In this document: one piece after another, positions 5,958 to 7,721 of the stretch | Layout of the letters: every line of letters begins with the position of its first letter | Position numbering within the stretch: the first letter of the stretch is position 1 | Assembly (NCBI GenBank): GCA_002477905.1 | Contig: DLLB01000051.1 | Span: forward strand, 1-7,721 | Direction: 5' to 3' | Source of the DNA: Clostridiales bacterium UBA7573 | GTDB lineage: Bacteria; Bacillota; Clostridia; Oscillospirales; CAG-272 | Length of the DNA: 7,721 nucleotides | Notes under the pieces: generated by a model | What the model was told of the DNA's origin: nothing | The model's database searches: none | What the model saw: the letters and a program-made list of their open reading frames with translations, nothing else | Program-made: the position numbers and the translations under genes

Positions 5958-5986
5958 TTGCAATCCGAAGAAAATTGTGGTATAAT
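5958..5986 (+). promoter_or_regulatory. Sigma-A promoter of tRNA-Val
   Basis: TTGCAA (5958-5963) and a perfect TATAAT (5981-5986) are separated by 17 bp. Transcription would start near 5993, about 12 nt ahead of the mature tRNA 5' end. Confidence 0.85.
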
Positions 5987-6004
5987 AATTTGCGTTGAGG
6001 GAAT

Positions 6005-6081
6005 GGAGGCATAGCTCAGCTGGTTAGAGTGCATGCTTGACATGCATGAGGTCATTGGTTCGATTCCAATTGTCTCCACCA
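6005..6081 (+). tRNA. tRNA-Val (anticodon GAC), CCA encoded
   Basis: A full cloverleaf can be folded by hand. The acceptor GGAGGCA (6005-6011) pairs with TGTCTCC (6071-6077) with one G-U. The D arm is GCTC/GAGT, the anticodon stem is CATGC/GCATG and the T stem is ATTGG/CCAAT around TTCGATT. The seven-base loop TTGACAT (6037-6043) places GAC at 6039-6041, reading the valine codon GUC (and GUU by wobble). Discriminator A6078 fits valine identity, and the terminal CCA (6079-6081) is encoded. The gene stands alone with its own promoter and terminator. Confidence 0.96.
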
Positions 6082-6131
6082 ATCGGCAGTGGAGAATCTT
6101 TCAAAGGTTCTGTGCTGTCTACCTCGCTTAA

Positions 6132-6170
6132 AACAGTCCTCTGCCGGTTTCGGCAGGGGATTGTTTTTTT
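6132..6170 (+). terminator. Rho-independent terminator of tRNA-Val
   Basis: A 15-bp stem (6132-6146 with 6151-6165), including two G-T pairs, closes a GTTT loop and ends in a run of seven T. Confidence 0.9.
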
Positions 6171-6223
6171 GGTTGAAATAAATGTATCTTTTGTCATTCT
6201 GGTTATTTGGTGCGATAGAATCG

Positions 6224-6251
6224 TAACATAATTTGCATTATGCATAACATA
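6224..6251 (+). promoter_or_regulatory. Direct repeats upstream of the GH10 promoter (candidate activator site)
   Basis: TAACATA occurs at 6224-6230 and again at 6245-6251, 21 bp apart, or two helical turns, and ends 4 bp before the -35 box. A 10-bp palindrome TTATGCATAA (6238-6247) lies between them and overlaps the second copy. In-phase direct repeats abutting -35 are typical of AraC-type or response-regulator activators, which often control xylan genes. No regulator gene is in the window, so this is inference. Confidence 0.35.
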
Positions 6252-6255
6252 GTTG

Positions 6256-6285
6256 TTGTATTTACCTTGCGATGTTCGGTATACT
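6256..6285 (+). promoter_or_regulatory. Probable promoter of the GH10 gene
   Basis: TTGTAT (6256-6261) and TATACT (6280-6285) are separated by 18 bp. A second -10-like TATAGT follows at 6286-6291, and ATACT/AGTAT (6281-6293) forms a small inverted repeat over this region. The leader to the ATG at 6357 would be about 65 nt. The weak -35 fits a gene needing an activator. Confidence 0.5.
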
Positions 6286-6356
6286 TATAGTATCGCAGAC
6301 ATATACAAGCGCTGGTATCATGATGAAAAATTTCGGAATATACGGAGGATCAGATA

Positions 6357-7670
6357 ATGAGTGACCAGGCAGAAAAAATCCGCGCTCTCTTACAGCAAGA
6401 TGCAGAGTATTATGAGGATCGTGCAGAGCGGGAAATTGAGCGGAACCGGAAAGGCTTTTTTCAACTGCATTTGCGCGACGCACAGGGAAATCCGCTGATC
6501 GGACAAACGGTGACTTTAAAACAGAAAAGTCATGATTTTAATTTCGGCTGTAATAGTTTTATGATCGGACAGTATCCGGAGGAAGAACGCAATCTTGCAT
6601 ATCGGGAAGAATTCTGCAAATTGTTTAATTTGGCAGTCTTGTCTTTCTACTGGAGAGGGACAGAGCCGACACGTGGGGAATTGCGGTATTCCAATCCCGC
6701 TCGCCCGTTATACCGGCGACCGACCTGTGACGACTCGGTGGAATTTTGCCGTCAGAACGGATTACGTATGAAAGGACATCCGCTGTTTTGGCATGAATTT
6801 ACCCCTGCATGGTTGCCGCATCGCTTTGAGGAACTGATTCCTTTGATTAAAAAGCGTTTTTCGGAAATCGCAGAGCGGTATGCCGATATCATTCCCACAT
6901 TCGATGTGGTAAATGAACCTTCCCGTGTGTATGACGTGCATATGCGGGATCGGCTACTCGGTCGTGATTTGTATTTACCGGATGATTATGTGGAACGGAT
7001 CTTCAAAATAGCGGAGCAGTATTTCCCGGCGAATAATCTGTTTCTCAATGATACGGTTGGCGCGGCATTTTATGATTTCCGCGGGATATACAGCGGGTAC
7101 TATCAGGAAATTCAGAATCTTTTACAAAAAGGCGTGCGGATTGACGGAATCGGTTTGCAATGCCACGCAGGCTTGGAACAAGGTTGTGAAAATCTTTTTA
7201 ATCCCAAACGTCTGTATCAGGTGTTGGACGCATACGGCAGATTCGGCAAACCCATTCAGATTTCCGAAATCGGATTTCCCTCCAAACTGGATGGCGAGCA
7301 GGATGAAGAATTACAGGCTTTGTTTGCAAAAACGCTGTATACCGTTGCATTCAGCCATCCGAATGTAAACGGAATTGTGTGGTGGAATTTGCCGGACGAT
7401 GGGGTTGCAACGCAGATCCGCGGCACGGAAAATTTGCCGTCCTCCGGACTTTTGGACGGAAAATATCAGGAGAAACAAGCATATCGTGTCCTGTATGATC
7501 TGATTCAGAAACAGTGGCACAATGATTTTACGTTGCAAAGTCATGCTCGCAGTTATGTAACCTTGCGTGCATTCTACGGAGAATATGAAGTAAGCGTCAA
7601 TGGAAAACCGCAAGGAAGGATTCATCTTGCGCAGGATATTTATGACGAATTGACATTGACGGTTCAATGA
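6357..7670 (+). CDS. Glycoside hydrolase family 10, endo-1,4-beta-xylanase-like, no signal peptide
   Basis: This 437-residue protein carries the GH10 catalytic features: FYWRGTEPTRGEL (97-109, matching the family's W/N-x-x-EP-x-G strand), KGHPLFWH (139-146), acid/base E187 in DVVNEP, nucleophile E304 in QISEIGFPS, and the C-terminal WWNLPDD (342-348). GH10 enzymes cleave internal beta-1,4-xylosidic bonds with retention. The N-terminus (1-32) is polar and charged, with no secretion signal, so the enzyme is probably cytoplasmic and would act on imported xylo-oligosaccharides. Residues 33-70 (FFQLHLRDAQGNPLIG, then HDFNFGC) form the short beta module that precedes the barrel in this GH10 subgroup. 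About 45 residues after the barrel look beta-rich. GGAGGA at 6344-6349 lies 7 nt before the ATG. No transporter or other glycosidase is visible nearby. Exact substrate is uncertain. Confidence 0.9.
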   Translation: MSDQAEKIRALLQQDAEYYEDRAEREIERNRKGFFQLHLRDAQGNPLIGQTVTLKQKSHDFNFGCNSFMIGQYPEEERNLAYREEFCKLFNLAVLSFYWRGTEPTRGELRYSNPARPLYRRPTCDDSVEFCRQNGLRMKGHPLFWHEFTPAWLPHRFEELIPLIKKRFSEIAERYADIIPTFDVVNEPSRVYDVHMRDRLLGRDLYLPDDYVERIFKIAEQYFPANNLFLNDTVGAAFYDFRGIYSGYYQEIQNLLQKGVRIDGIGLQCHAGLEQGCENLFNPKRLYQVLDAYGRFGKPIQISEIGFPSKLDGEQDEELQALFAKTLYTVAFSHPNVNGIVWWNLPDDGVATQIRGTENLPSSGLLDGKYQEKQAYRVLYDLIQKQWHNDFTLQSHARSYVTLRAFYGEYEVSVNGKPQGRIHLAQDIYDELTLTVQ

Positions 7671-7681
7671 TCCCAAGATAG

Positions 7682-7712
7682 AAAAAGGACTTCCGGCATA
7701 TTGCACAAGTCC
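7682..7712 (-). terminator. Probable terminator of a convergent gene beyond the window
   Basis: GGACTT (7687-7692) and AAGTCC (7707-7712) form a 6-bp stem with a 14-nt loop. On the minus strand the stem is followed by TTTTT (7686-7682), whereas on the plus strand it is followed by GTAAAAAA with no T run. It therefore best fits a transcript coming from the right. The short stem and long loop make this tentative. Confidence 0.45.
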
Positions 7713-7721
7713 GTAAAAAAC

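Noticed and set aside
6005..6081. tRNA as a possible attachment site for an integrated element
   Set aside because: No repeat of the tRNA 3' end, integrase or phage-like gene occurs in the window; the downstream sequence is a normal terminator and a GH10 gene.
6082..6223. Search for a gene between the tRNA and the GH10 control region
   Set aside because: Apart from the tRNA terminator I see no frame with a ribosome site or recognisable product.
5771..6245. Two minus-strand ORFs crossing the tRNA, with phrases such as IGIEPMTSC and NWNRTNDL
   Set aside because: These strings are the well-known spurious translation of tRNA antisense sequence, often misannotated as proteins.

Overview
The window looks like chromosomal DNA from a spore-forming Clostridia-type Firmicute. 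The strongest evidence is an intact SpoIIID regulator, together with strong AAGGAGG-like ribosome sites, sigma-A promoters with 17-bp spacers, and T-tailed hairpin terminators. An insertion in the PcrA helicase between motifs I and Ia, and a signal-less GH10 enzyme, would suit a gut or rumen Oscillospiraceae-like lineage, but that placement is inference. There is no integrase, transposase, phage gene or CRISPR array in the window.

Layout. (a) 1-816, minus: a CobW/G3E metal-chaperone GTPase, cut by the window edge inside a His/Asp/Glu/Cys-rich tandem repeat. (b) 817-1030: a divergent control region with a near-consensus promoter for the GTPase, a leader hairpin and two overlapping inverted repeats. 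(c) 1031-1231, plus: a 66-aa cysteine-rich DUF1540 protein ending in a 20-bp-stem terminator. (d) 1357-3868: pcrA with its own promoter and a terminator that probably serves both strands. (e) 4776-3907, minus: a ferritin-like di-iron protein followed by spoIIID, which has a candidate sigma-E promoter overlapping the ferritin-like stop codon. (f) 4872-5897, plus: a lipoprotein ApbE flavin transferase. (g) 5958-6170: tRNA-Val(GAC) as a self-contained promoter-tRNA-terminator unit. (h) 6224-7670: a GH10 glycoside hydrolase without a signal peptide, preceded by a promoter and by direct repeats spaced 21 bp. (i) 7682-7712: a terminator pointing minus, implying a convergent gene beyond the window.

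Most genes here are single transcription units with housekeeping or accessory roles; I do not see a multi-gene novel system. The two places that may reflect a functional partnership are the divergent GTPase/DUF1540 pair, both rich in potential metal ligands and sharing a palindromic intergenic region, and the ferritin-like/spoIIID pair, where sporulation control may be embedded in the end of an iron-protein gene. No intergenic stretch exceeds 300 bases. The longest runs from the tRNA to the GH10 gene (6082-6356) and holds the tRNA terminator and the GH10 promoter region.
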